Positions 22,467 through 32,728 of a stretch of 64,000 bases of DNA are shown one piece after another. Origin of the DNA: Struthio camelus (taxonomy: Eukaryota; Chordata; Aves; Struthioniformes; Struthionidae); the NCBI RefSeq assembly GCF_040807025.1, contig NC_090943.1, positions 916,356-980,355 of the forward strand, read 5' to 3'. The notes under the pieces are model-generated. The model made no database searches, was not told the origin of the DNA, and saw only the letters and a list, made by a program, of their open reading frames with translations. A program made the position numbers and the translations under genes. Each line of letters starts with the position of its first letter. Position 1 is the first letter of the stretch.

Positions 22467-25400
22467 CTAGCTGTTGGTCAGGAAGGGCCGTCTGTGTTTG
22501 GAGGCCGAGCCGCGCGGCCGGCCCCGGCGCCGGCCCCGGCCCCGGTTCCCAAAGGGGCTTCTGCTGGGCACGGCGGGGTCTGCCCAGCCGGCGCTCGCGG
22601 CCTGCGGCTCGGGGAAGCCGGGCTCGGCTTTGGGCTGCTCCAGGAGAGGGTCGGGCTCCGGCCGGGGCTCGGCGGGAGGCGCCTGGCTCTGCCGGGCGCT
22701 GGCCCGCTCCTGGCGCAGGTAGCGCAGCTCGTCGCGGATGTCCGTGAGGACGCCCAGCAGGCGGAACTGGAGCTCGCGGTCGCGGGCCCTCTCCTCGCGC
22801 TGCGTGGCCCGCTCCTCCTGCCACATGGCCAGCTCCTGGTGGTACAGCTGGTCCCACTGCTCCTCCAGGTCGAGCAGGTGATGGATGTTAGTCCTCCAGC
22901 TCTCGCGGCGGTCCTCCCGCAGGCGGGAGCAGCCCAGGCCGCGGGGCGGGCCGGGGGCGGCGGGGGCGTCCCCGGGCGGCGAGGCGGAGGAGGGCAGCGA
23001 CTCCTCGGTGAGGGCGCCGTGCAGCGGGGAGCGCGCCGGCGCCTCCTCCTCCGGCGGCTTCTCCCAGGTGGGCCCCATCAGTACCCTGGGCAAAGCGCCC
23101 ATCTCCGGGCCGGGGCCCCCCGCCTGCTCCTCGGGGTGCGAAGAGTCGAGCCCGCGGCCCAGGGCGGGCAGGTCGGACACCCCCTCGTGGCCCCAGTCCG
23201 AGTGCGCGTCCCCGGGGTTGAGCGGGTCCTCGGGCAGCGACGTCACGGAGCCCTGGGAGCTGCACCTGCGGATCAGCATGGCCTGGCGGGACAGTTTCAC
23301 GTCCTCCTCCGCAGAGAGCGGGGCCTCCGGCCCGGCCTGCAGCCCCACGGCCCCACCGTGGCCCCTGTCCACCTCCCGGCCTTCCCGCTCCTCCTCCTCT
23401 GACATGGAGGCGTAGGAGACGAGGGACTCGTTTCGCAGGGACGGGGAAATGGCTGACACGTCCGGAGTCCGCAGCTCTGGTCCCGACTCGGCTGGAAGAG
23501 AAGAGGCGCCCTCCCGTGAGCCTTGGCGGCCGCCGCGTCTGCTCTGTGCGAGCCCTTTATCCCTCCCTGACACTCGGATGTCCCCCTCGGACGCCCCTAA
23601 GGGAAAGATGGGAGCAGATCACAGCAAGCAAACACACCCTTCGCGTCCGCCGCTCGGCCCCTCCCGGCCCGGCACCTCGCAGCCCCAGCTCCCCGGGCCC
23701 CTCGCTCGCCCCCGGCTGCGGCGCCTCTTCCTGCCACCCAACGAGGCCGCGCGGTTAGCAGAGCGCGCTCCCGGTCTGCAGCCACCCCTCCGCAGCCACG
23801 CGGGACTCTCAGGCCCGGAGACAAAAGCGCAGGGTGGCCAGGGAGCAGGGAAACATCCCCGGATCGGGGCGTCCGGAGCGCCGGGTGGGCACGCGCAGCA
23901 CCCGGCCGGCTGCCCCGGGCCGGCCGCCGCAGCGCCAGCCCCCGCCGGGCCGAGGGCTGAGCCCGGCCCGCGACGCTTCCCCGCTGCCGCGCCGGGCTCA
24001 GGCTCTCGGTGCAAGGCGCCGCCTCGCAGCCTCCTTCCGCCCGCGCGGGGCCAGGCCGCCACGCTCCCGGCTCGCCTCCGTCCAGCCCCGGCGCCCTCCC
24101 TCTGCCGCGCAAACCCCTGGGGGAGCCAGCGGCAGGCTGCCTCGGAGCCTCACCCGAGCTGCTCTGTCCTTCCCCTCGGCTGTAGTCACAGACCACCGAG
24201 GGGTCCGGGCTCTGCACCGCCAGCCGGGGCACGGCGGAGCCCTCCACGTCCGGCAAGGACGACGGCTGCCCGTTGGTGTCGATGTAGATGCTGGGGTGGC
24301 TCACGCCAGGCTGCAGGTGCATGAAGGACTGCTTGGTGGCGCCGGGGAAGAACAGATCTGCGGGGACAGAGAGAATCCAGCCTCAGCGGCTGCGGCGATG
24401 GCACTGGCGGCTCGCGCGCCCTGCGGGCAACGGGGGCCGGGGCTCCCCAACAGAAAGGTCCCACAGGGCTTTGCAGGGCAGCGATGCTGGTGGGACACAC
24501 AGTCACACCACGAGACCCAGAGGGTCCTCCGGCGGGGGCAGCCTCCAGGACGGCTCACCATCGCCGCCACCCAGGACCGTCCTGAACCAGCCCAGTCCCA
24601 CGGAGAGCTGGCATCCCCTAAACGTCCCGCAGGACGTCTTCCTCGAGCCTCAGAGCTGCTTCTGCTCGGTAACAGAAAGGGTGTCCGGTTCAGAGACAGC
24701 CCAACCCTGCACGGACTTTCTGAAAGCGCGTACTGCTTCAGAAGTGAAAAAAAAAAACCCACGCTGTCCGCCCCATCCCCGCTGAGACCTGACGAGCTCA
24801 GCTGAAAACCAAAGAGCGGACGAAGGGGGCAGGAACAAGCTAACTCTGGTGTCCTTTGGGGATACTAAGAAGCCGGACACCTCCTTTTTGAAGAAATGTC
24901 GAGGCAGGAGGTGTTTTTACCTTCCAGCCAAAACCACAGTCTAGTCTGTTTTTTCACCCCTGGGCCCAGCCTCAAGAGCCCCCCGGAGCCCACTCGCCGC
25001 TGCAAGGAGCAACAACGCTGGACCTTTAACCAACGTCTTCCCCTAAGCGTCTCTCGGGCGTGTGAATTTAAAAAGACGTTACCAAAAAAGCAGAGCTGGC
25101 AAAAGGGTTCTGCGCTGCCGGCGCGAGGCGGAGGTACAGGTTTACTTTGCAGAGGGCGGTGGAGGGCTCAAAGGGCCGGCCCCGCCGAGAAGGCACCGGC
25201 TGCCCAGGGACCCGCCTGCCCCTCCGCCACGCGCAGCGCCAGGGCGTGAGCCGCTGCAGGAGGACGGCGTGATTTTGCAGCGAAGCAGCTGCTCCCGCTC
25301 CCTCTAACCTGAGCTAAGCATAGGGAACGCTAACCCTGAGAAGAACAGGGGAAATGAAACCCCATCCCGTCTTTTACCGGCTGCCTTTAGATGGTATCCA

Positions 25401-26336
25401 GCAAGGCCAGGCACTGTATCAAATTAAAGCAACCCACTCCCACAAAGTTTGACGTGCTCCTGTTGATCCCAGGTTATTTCCACGATGGATTTTTAATTCC
25501 AGCGCACGCAGTTTTCAACCCTGGCGTTTGCTACTCAGACATTACAGGACCACAGCCCTGCTGGATGCTGTCATCCTGACACACACCGCATACAAGAGCA
25601 AAACCCACAAGTCTCCTTCCACGATGCACGCCGCGCCGGCTAGCACAGAAAGCAAACGCTCGGCAGACCCCGGAGCTCGGGGGACCGTGGCCTGGTGACG
25701 TTACCAGGCCGGACGTCACTCGAAGAGCGCAGGTGGGGATGCAGCACGGGACTCTGCTACTCCAACTCTCCTGTCCCCAGAGAACCACCACGACTGACCT
25801 GGGTCCAAGATGATTTCGGGCTCCGAGTCGTGGCTGGCCTGCAAGAAGGTGGAAGCCACCATCTTCTCCAGGGGCGTGAGGCGCGGCTTGTGGAGCGGCC
25901 CGCCAGCGCGGTTCATAGGCAGGTGCTTCTTGGAGGTGATCTTTTTCTTGACGTCCAACCGCAAGTCACGCCACTTGTGCTTGAGGTCGTCGATGGAGCG
26001 CTCGGTGTAGCCCAGGAAGTTGACGCGGCTTTGGATCTGGGTCCAGAGCTGCTTCCGGCGCACGGGGTGAGCCCGCAGGGCCTCAGACCCGTACAGGGCG
26101 CTGAAATGCCGCACCACATTCCAGACCAGGGTCTCAGTCTCGTCATTGGAGAAGTTGGCCTTCCTCTTCCGGCCAGATGCTGGCATCGCCTGCGAGGCTG
26201 CGGCAGAGGTGGAAGGGGCACAATTGAACCTCGGTCCCCACTCCTCTCTGTCAGCTCCTGGGGGGAACATGGGGCTGCGGGAGCCCGAGGGAGCCGCGGA
26301 GGAGGGAGCCGAAGCAAGAGCCCCCGAGGCATCCAT
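22467..26336 (-). CDS. Myb/SANT-like DNA-binding protein with C-terminal coiled coil and AT-hook-like tail
   Basis: Three coding exons on the - strand, 26336-25799, 24357-24154 and 23491-22467, join in phase 1 with GT/AG ends (588 aa). Residues about 57-135 are a trihelix Myb/SANT-like domain of the Myb_DNA-bind_5 type (NFSNDETETLVWNVV, LWTQIQSRVNFLGYTER, LKHKWRDLRLDVKKK), followed by the usual LTPLEKMV. Exon 2 encodes GVSHPSIYIDTNGQPSSLPD; a conserved-looking acidic/serine region follows. A predicted coiled coil runs from LLDLEEQWDQLYHQELAMW to DIRDELRYLRQE. The tail RGRRRGRPRGS resembles an AT-hook. The family (NAIF1, FSBP, MYPOP, TSNARE1 relatives) is nuclear and in part derived from Harbinger transposon Myb-like proteins. 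I cannot name an ortholog. A good acceptor at 26433 puts the ATG in the second exon, with a non-coding first exon near 29.4 kb. Confidence 0.85.
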
Positions 26337-26364
26337 GGCAGGGGAGGCTTGGGCCGGGGAGGAT

Positions 26365-26409
26365 CTAAAGAGCCGCTTCGGCACACCACGCGGCAGGGGG
26401 GCACCTCAT
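26365..26409 (-). promoter_or_regulatory. Upstream ORF in the SANT-gene leader
   Basis: If the leader is spliced at the acceptor 26434-26436 (tract ctttccttttctcccctctcag), the exon contains an ATG at 26409 opening a 14-codon frame that ends in TAG at 26365. That is 28 bp before the main ATG at 26336. Such a uORF could lower translation of the main frame; initiation context GAGGGGATGA is only moderate. Confidence 0.4.
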
Positions 26410-26689
26410 CCCCTCGCCCCGGCTCGAGAGCACCTGAGAGGGGAGAAAAGGAAAGGGCAGCTGTGGGTGGTGGCAGCGCCCCGCACGGTCCCTACGGCAG
26501 GCAGGGGACACCAAGGGCCCCCAGACCTCCCCGACCGCAGGGCCCGCAGCCAGCTACCGCGAGGCCACGCAGAGGGCCGCGGCGGGCGCCTCCAGGCCGC
26601 AGCGAGGGTCACGGCCACAGAGAAGGCCGCGGCGCGCGCGTTGGGACTGCGACACGGGCCACGGCGAGGGTCACGGCAAGCACCTCGGA

Positions 26690-29160
26690 GCCACAGTGAG
26701 CGCCTTCAACACAGGGAGCGCCGCAGGGCCACAGTGAGGGTAACGGTGAGGGTAAGTGCCTCACGGCCAGGATGAGCACCTCAGGGCCATGGTGAGGGCA
26801 ACGGTGAGAACCCCATGACCAGGGTGAGCACCTCAGGGCCATGATGAGGGCAACGGTGAGAACCCCATGACCAGGGTGAGCACCTCAGGGCCATGGTGAG
26901 GGCAACGGTGAGAACCCCATCACCAGGGTGAGCACCTCAGAACCATGGTGAGGGCAACGGTGAGAACCCCATGACCAGGGTGAGCACCTCAGGGCCATGG
27001 TGAGGGCAACGGTGAGAACCCCATCACCAGGGTGAGCACCTCAGGGCCATGGTGAGGGCAACGGTGAGAACCCCATCACCAGGGTGAGCACCTCAGAACC
27101 ATGGTGAGGGCAACGGTGAGAACCCCATCACCAGGGTGAGCACCTCAGGGCCATGGTGAGGGCAACGGTGAGAACCCCATCACCAGGGTGAGCACCTCAC
27201 GGCCGTGGTGAGGGCAACGGTGAGAACCCCATCACCAGGGTGAGCACCTCAGGGCCATGGTGAGGGCAACGGTGAGAACTCCATGACCAGGGTGAGCACC
27301 TCAGAACCATGGTGAGGGCAACGGTGAGAACCCCATCACCAGGGTGAGCACCTCAGGGCCATGGTGAGGGCAACGGTGAGAACCCCATCACCAGGGTGAG
27401 CACCTCACGGCCGTGGTGAGGGCAACGGTGAGAACCCCATCACCAGGGTGAGCACCTCAGGATCATGGTGAGGGCAACGGTGAGAACTCCATGACCAGGG
27501 TGAGCACCTCAGGACCATGGCGAGGGCAATGGTGAGAGCCTCACAGCCAGGGTGAGCACCTCAGGGCCATGGTGAGGACAACCACAACTGCCTCAGGGCC
27601 ACGCAGAGGGTAATAGTGAGCACCTCAGGGCCATGGTGAGGACAACAGTGGGTGTCTCATGGCCACGATGAGCACCTTAGGGCCGCAGTGAGTGCCTTAG
27701 GGCAATGGTGAGCGCCTCAAGGCCATGGTGAGCACCTCAGGGCCATGGCGAGGGTAACAGCAAGTGTCTCACGGCCACGGTGAGCACCTCAGAGCCATGG
27801 CGAAGGCAATGGTGAGAGCCTCACGGCCACGGTGAGGGCAACAGCAAGTGCCTCATGGCTATGATGAGCACCTCAGGGCCATATTAACCCCCCTCGGGCA
27901 ATGGCGAGAGCCTCATGGCCACAGTGAGCACCTCAGGACCATGCAGAGAGCAACAGCGAGCGTCTCATGGCCATGGTGAGCACCTCAGGGCGGTGCAGAG
28001 GGCAACAGCAAGTGTCTCGTGGCCATGATGAACATCTCCAGGCCATATTAACCCCTTGGGATAATGGTGAGAGCCACACAGCCATGGTGAGAGCCTCACG
28101 GCCATGCAGAGAGCAATGGTGAGAGCCTCATGGCCACAGTGAACAACTCACGGCCATGGTGAGGGCAACAGCAAGTGTCTCATGGCCATGGTGAGCACCT
28201 CAGAGCCATCTCGAGCAATGGTGAGAGCCTCACAGCCATGGTGAGCGCCTCAGGGCCATGCAGAGGGCAACAGCGAGTGTCTTATGGACACGATGAGCAC
28301 CTCAGGGCCATGGTGAGAGCCTCACAGCCATGGTGAGCGCCTCAGGGCCATGCAGAGGGCAACAGCGAGTGTCTTATGGACACGATGAGCACCTCAGGGC
28401 CATGGTGAGAACCTCAGGGCCATGTAGAGAGCAACAGCAAGTGCCTCATGGCCATGATGAACATCTCCAGGCCATATTAACCCCTTTGGACAATGGTGAG
28501 CACCTCAGGGCCATGCAGAAGGCAATGATGAGAGCCTCATGGCCATGGTGAGCACCTCAGAGCCACAGTGAGCACCTCGAGCAATGGTGAGAGCCTCATG
28601 GCCATGGTGAGCACCTCAGGGCCATGCAGAGAGCAACAGCGAGCGTCTCATGGCCACGGTGAGCACCTCGGGGCCATGCAGAAGGCAATGAAGAGAGCCT
28701 CAGGGCCACGGTGAGCGCCTCGGGGCCGTGGTGAGGACAACGATGAGAGCCTCGGGGCCGTGGTGAGCACCTCGGGGCCATGCAGAGGGCAATGATGAGA
28801 GACTCATGGCCATGGTGAGCACCTCGGGGCCATGCAGAGGGCAATGATGAGAGACTCATGGCCATGGTGAGCACCTCGGGGCCACGGTGAGGACAATGAT
28901 GAGAGCCTCAGGGCCACGGTGAGCACCTCGGGGCCACGGTGAGCAGCTCGGGGCCATGCAGAGGACAATGATGAGAGCCTCGGGGCCGTGGTGAGCACCT
29001 CGGGGCCGTGGTGAGGGCCATGGTGAGAGCCTCAGGGCCCCGGCCAGCAGCTGAGGGCCCCGCAGAGGACACCCCCAGCCGCCTGAGGGCCGCGGTCAGG
29101 GCGAGCAGCTCAAGGCCACGGTGAGGGCCTCGGCGAGCGCCTGGGGGCCACGGTGAGGGC
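26690..29160 (+). repeat. Minisatellite filling intron 1 of the SANT gene (GGTGAGCACCTCAGGGCC)
   Basis: About 2.4 kb of GGTGAGCACCTCAGGGCCAT units. From 26820 to about 27540 there is a regular 52-bp period (agggtgag at 26821 and 26873) adding GGTGAGGGCAACGGTGAG; after that it is irregular. Each unit holds two or three perfect-looking 5' splice-site cores (G|GTGAG) on the + strand, antisense to the gene that contains it. The - strand is C-rich. Confidence 0.92.
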
Positions 29161-29640
29161 CTGGGGGGGGGGGCGGAGGGCCCGGTGGGGCCGGGAAGGC
29201 GGCGGCGGCGGAGGGGCCCGGCCGGGCGGCGGCGCCAGGGGACCCCGGTGCCCGGTAGCGGCGCGGCCTCCCCCCCCCCCCCCCGGCCTCACGCCGGCAC
29301 CGGGGACAAAGGGGCCGCGGCCGGTAGCCGCCCCCCCCCCCGGCGCGGGGCCGGCGGCGGCGCCTACCTGTGCGGGGGCGGCGGCGGCGGGGGGGGGCGG
29401 CGGGGCCGGCGCGGGCTCAGCGGCGGCGGCGGCGGCGGCGGCGGGTAATGGCTCCCGCCTCGGCGGAACTGGCCTTCATTTCCTCCGCCTCCGAGCGGCG
29501 CGGGCGGGCGGGCGGCGCGGCGCGGGGCCGGGCGCGGCGGCGCGGGCGGCCCTAGGGCGCCGCCTGCCGGGGCCAGCGGGAGCAGCGCCGCGCCGCCTCC
29601 TCCCCCCCCGCCCCGCCCCGCCCCGCCCCGCCCCGCCCCG
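29150..29640 (-). promoter_or_regulatory. CpG-island promoter and non-coding exon 1 of the SANT gene
   Basis: A CpG island holds a clean - strand donor (CCGCACAG|GTAGGCG, GT at 29367-29366) in phase with a non-coding first exon ending at 29368. Upstream on the - strand, about seven CCCCG repeats (29606-29640) read GGGGCGGGGC, i.e. tandem Sp1/KLF GC boxes. It would splice to the acceptor at 26433, with intron 1 of about 2.9 kb. Confidence 0.6.
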
Positions 29641-31680
29641 AGCCTGCGCCCGCCGCGCGTGCCCGTGGGAACCCTGCACCCCCGGGGGCCCTGCACCCCA
29701 CGCGTGCCCGTGGGATACCTGCACCCTCTGGGCACCCTGCACCCGCCGCACGTGCCCGTGGGAACCCTGCACCCCGGGCACCCTGCACCCCACGCGTGCC
29801 CGTGGGAAACCTGCACCCCACACATGCCCGTGGGATACCTGCACCCCCGGGGGCCCTGACCCCAAACCCACCGCGCGTGCCCGTGGGAACTCTGCACCCC
29901 CTGGGGGCCCTGCACCCCACGCGTGCCCGTGGGATACCTGCACCCCATGGGGGCCTTGCACCCCACGCGTGCCAGTGGGATACCTGCACCCCCGGGGGCC
30001 CTGACCCCACACCCGCCGCGCGTGCCCGTGGGAACACTGCACCCCCGGGCACCCTGCACCCCACGCGTGCCCGTGGGAACCCTGCACCCTCTGGGCACCC
30101 TGCACCCACCGCGCGTGCCCGTGGGAACCCTGCACCCCCGGGCACCCTGCACCCGCCGCGCGTGCCCGTGGGAACCCTGCACCCTCTGGGCACCCTGCAT
30201 CCTCGCGCATGGCGCTGGGAACCCTGCACCCCCCATGGGTGCCGTGACCCCACACCCACCACACGTGTCCATGGGAACCCTGCACCCCCTGGGGGCCCTG
30301 ACCCTGCACCCGCCGCGCGTGCCCGTGGGAACCCTGCACCCCGTGGGGGCCCCGCACCCGCCGCGCGTGCCCCTGGGAACCCTGCACCCCGTGGGGGCCC
30401 CGCACCCACTGCGCGTGCCCGTGGGAACCCTGCACCCCGTGGGGGCCCTGACCCCGCACCCGCCGCGCGTGCCCGTGGGAACCCTGCCCCCCCTGCAGCC
30501 ACCCGGGCACGCTGCCTCCCCGCGCGTGTCCGTAGGCGCCCTGGCCCTGCACCCCCCGGACCCCTCCGGACCCCCCGGGCACTCTGCCTCCCCGCGCGTG
30601 CCCGTGGGAACCCTGAGCCCCCCCGGGCGGCCTGACCCTCCACCACCCGCGCGTGTCCGTGGGAGCCCTTGGGAACCCTGTGCGCAACGTGGGCACCCTG
30701 AGCCTGCACCCCGTGCCTGTGGGAACCCTGCACCCCCCGCACCCCCAGCGTGCACCCTGCACCCACCGCGTGTATCCGTGGGAACCTGCACCCCCGGGCA
30801 CCCTGCATCCCCACACACACCCATGGGTGCTGACCCTGCACCCGCCGTGTGTCCCCTTGGGAACCCGGCACCCCCGTGGGCACCCTGAGCCTGCATGTCC
30901 CGCACGTGCCCCATGGGCTCCCTGCACCCCAGACACCCCCCAGAGGCCCTGACCCTGCACCCCCCACCTGTGTCCCCGGGCGACCTGCACCCCCTGCATC
31001 CCCCCGTGGGCACCCTGTGCCACGCACCCCCCGTAGGGTGGGCCCCCTTCACCACACATCCCCCATGGCACCCTGCTCCCCTCGCACCCCGTGTGCTGGC
31101 ACCACGATGGGCACCCGGCCTATGCGCCCCCGGCAGCGCCCCTGTCCCCACTGGTGCACCCTGCCTCTTCTACCCCCTTTGTCCCCCGTGCACCCCCGGG
31201 TGACCCCCTTGCCCCTCCCGTGTCCCGTGCATCCCCATGGGCACCTTCCGGGCCAGCCTGCCCCCCCCAGGGGTGCCCCTTGCACCCTCTGCCTCTTGCG
31301 CCTCCCCGGTGCACCCATCCTTGTGCTCCGTCAGCGGTGCCCCGTGCATCCCGACGGGCACCCTGCTCCGTGCACCCTCGGGGGTGTCCCTTGCACCCCC
31401 TGCCCCCGTGCACCCCTGGGGGTGGCCCTTGCACCCCTTGCACCCCGATGGGTGCCCCGGTGCAGCCTGCCCCATGCACCGCACCCTGTCCTGCTCACCC
31501 CAGTGGGTGCCCCTTGCACCCCCACCTTGTGCACCCCCCTGAGCCCCCCCAGGTGCACCCTGCCCCATGCACCCCCACGGGTGCCCCTTGCACCTCCCGC
31601 CCCCTGCACCCTGACGCCCCCCCCGGTGCACCCTGCCCGCGCACTGCAGCGGGTGCCCCTTGCCCCCCGGCACGCGGTGC
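29641..31680 (+). repeat. Minisatellite region (CGTGCCCGTGGGAACCCTGC)
   Basis: Units of CGCGTGCCCGTGGGAACCCTGCACCCC alternate with GGGGGCCCTGCACCC. They are regular from 29650 to about 30500 and increasingly degenerate (CACCCCnGTGCACCCTGC) to about 31680. C-rich on the + strand. No gene in it; the frames of several hundred codons on both strands are repeat artefacts. Confidence 0.88.
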
Positions 31681-31844
31681 TGGGGCGCGCGCTGAAGCGG
31701 GTGCAGGACAAGGGGGGGCTGCACAGCCCAGCGCCACCCGGGACACAGCGGTCCCGGGTGCTGGCAGCACCCCTCCCAAACTGCGGCCAGCAAGGCCTGG
31801 GGCAGTGCATGCACCAACCGTCGGGGCGGGAAGGGGGCCCGGGG

Positions 31845-32125
31845 TGTCGCCCACCCCCCATTGGGGTGCAGGAAGGGGGGGGTCCAGGCTGTTGCAGACC
31901 CTGCATTGGGGTGCAGGAAGCGGGGGGGCCTGGGGCATCGCACACCCCACACTGGGGTGCAGGAAGGGGGGTGTCTGGGGTGTTGCACACCCTGCATTGG
32001 GGTGCAGGAAGCGGGGAGGCCTGGGGCATTGCCCCCCCCACAGTGGGGTGCAGAAAGGGGGGTCCAGGGTGTTGCTCCCCCCCACTGGGGTGCAGGAAGG
32101 GGCCCCGGGGCGCTGCCCACGCCAG
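31845..32125 (+). repeat. Short minisatellite (TTGGGGTGCAGGAAG)
   Basis: Five to six units of about 57-60 bp contain ATTGGGGTGCAGGAAG(C/G)GGGG and a variant of TGTTGCACACCCTGC, each imperfect. Followed by GC-rich DNA downstream of the TIGD3-like gene. Confidence 0.85.
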
Positions 32126-32403
32126 CACTCACCAAGGCATCGGGGCCGGGCGAGGACCGCCGGCCTTCGGGGCCGTTTTCTACCCCGGTCCGCGGCGGAG
32201 TCGCTCCAGCCTCCCGCGGGGCTGCCCGCGGCCCCTGCGAGCCCCAGCGCCGCCGAAAAGCACGGCCTCCCCGAACCCGCCGGCCCCGCAGGGAGGCGCG
32301 CGCAGGCCGCGGGAACACGGCGGTTCTCCGCCGCTAATTGCTGGGTTGTAACTTATATCGAAGACAAACATCATCCGCTCTGCGGTTTGCCGACTCGCTG
32401 CTT

Positions 32404-32409
32404 TTTAAT
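32404..32409 (-). terminator. Polyadenylation signal ATTAAA of the TIGD3-like gene
   Basis: On the - strand 32409-32404 reads ATTAAA, the commonest variant signal, followed by A-rich sequence. It gives a 3' UTR of about 0.3 kb. No AATAAA lies closer to the stop. Confidence 0.5.
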
Positions 32410-32728
32410 GCGCCTGTTGCAACCGTCCGGGCTCCACGTGGCCAGAGCAGCCCGCGGCATCGCGGGGCAGCCGGGCGTCCCGAGCCGGCCGGCGGCACGG
32501 CGGCTCCGCGCCGTTGCCCGCGCGGCGCCCAGCGGCCCCGGGGCGCCTGGCGAGCCGGAGCCCTGCAGCGGCGGGCGCGGGAGCTCAGGCCCGACGCCGA
32601 CCCCGCTGCCAAGGGCGCGGAGCAGACCCGCGTTCGGGTGGCGCCGCCCGGGGCCCCGACCAACACAGCAAACGGCCCCGAGCCGCCGCGGGGCATCGTC
32701 GGCAGCGCGGCGCACTCGGCCGCCCCGC

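Noticed and set aside
29364-31151. Long Gly/Ala-rich open frames on the - strand (about 500-600 codons)
   Set aside because: Three parallel frames are open together across tandem repeats; composition mirrors the repeat unit, not a protein.
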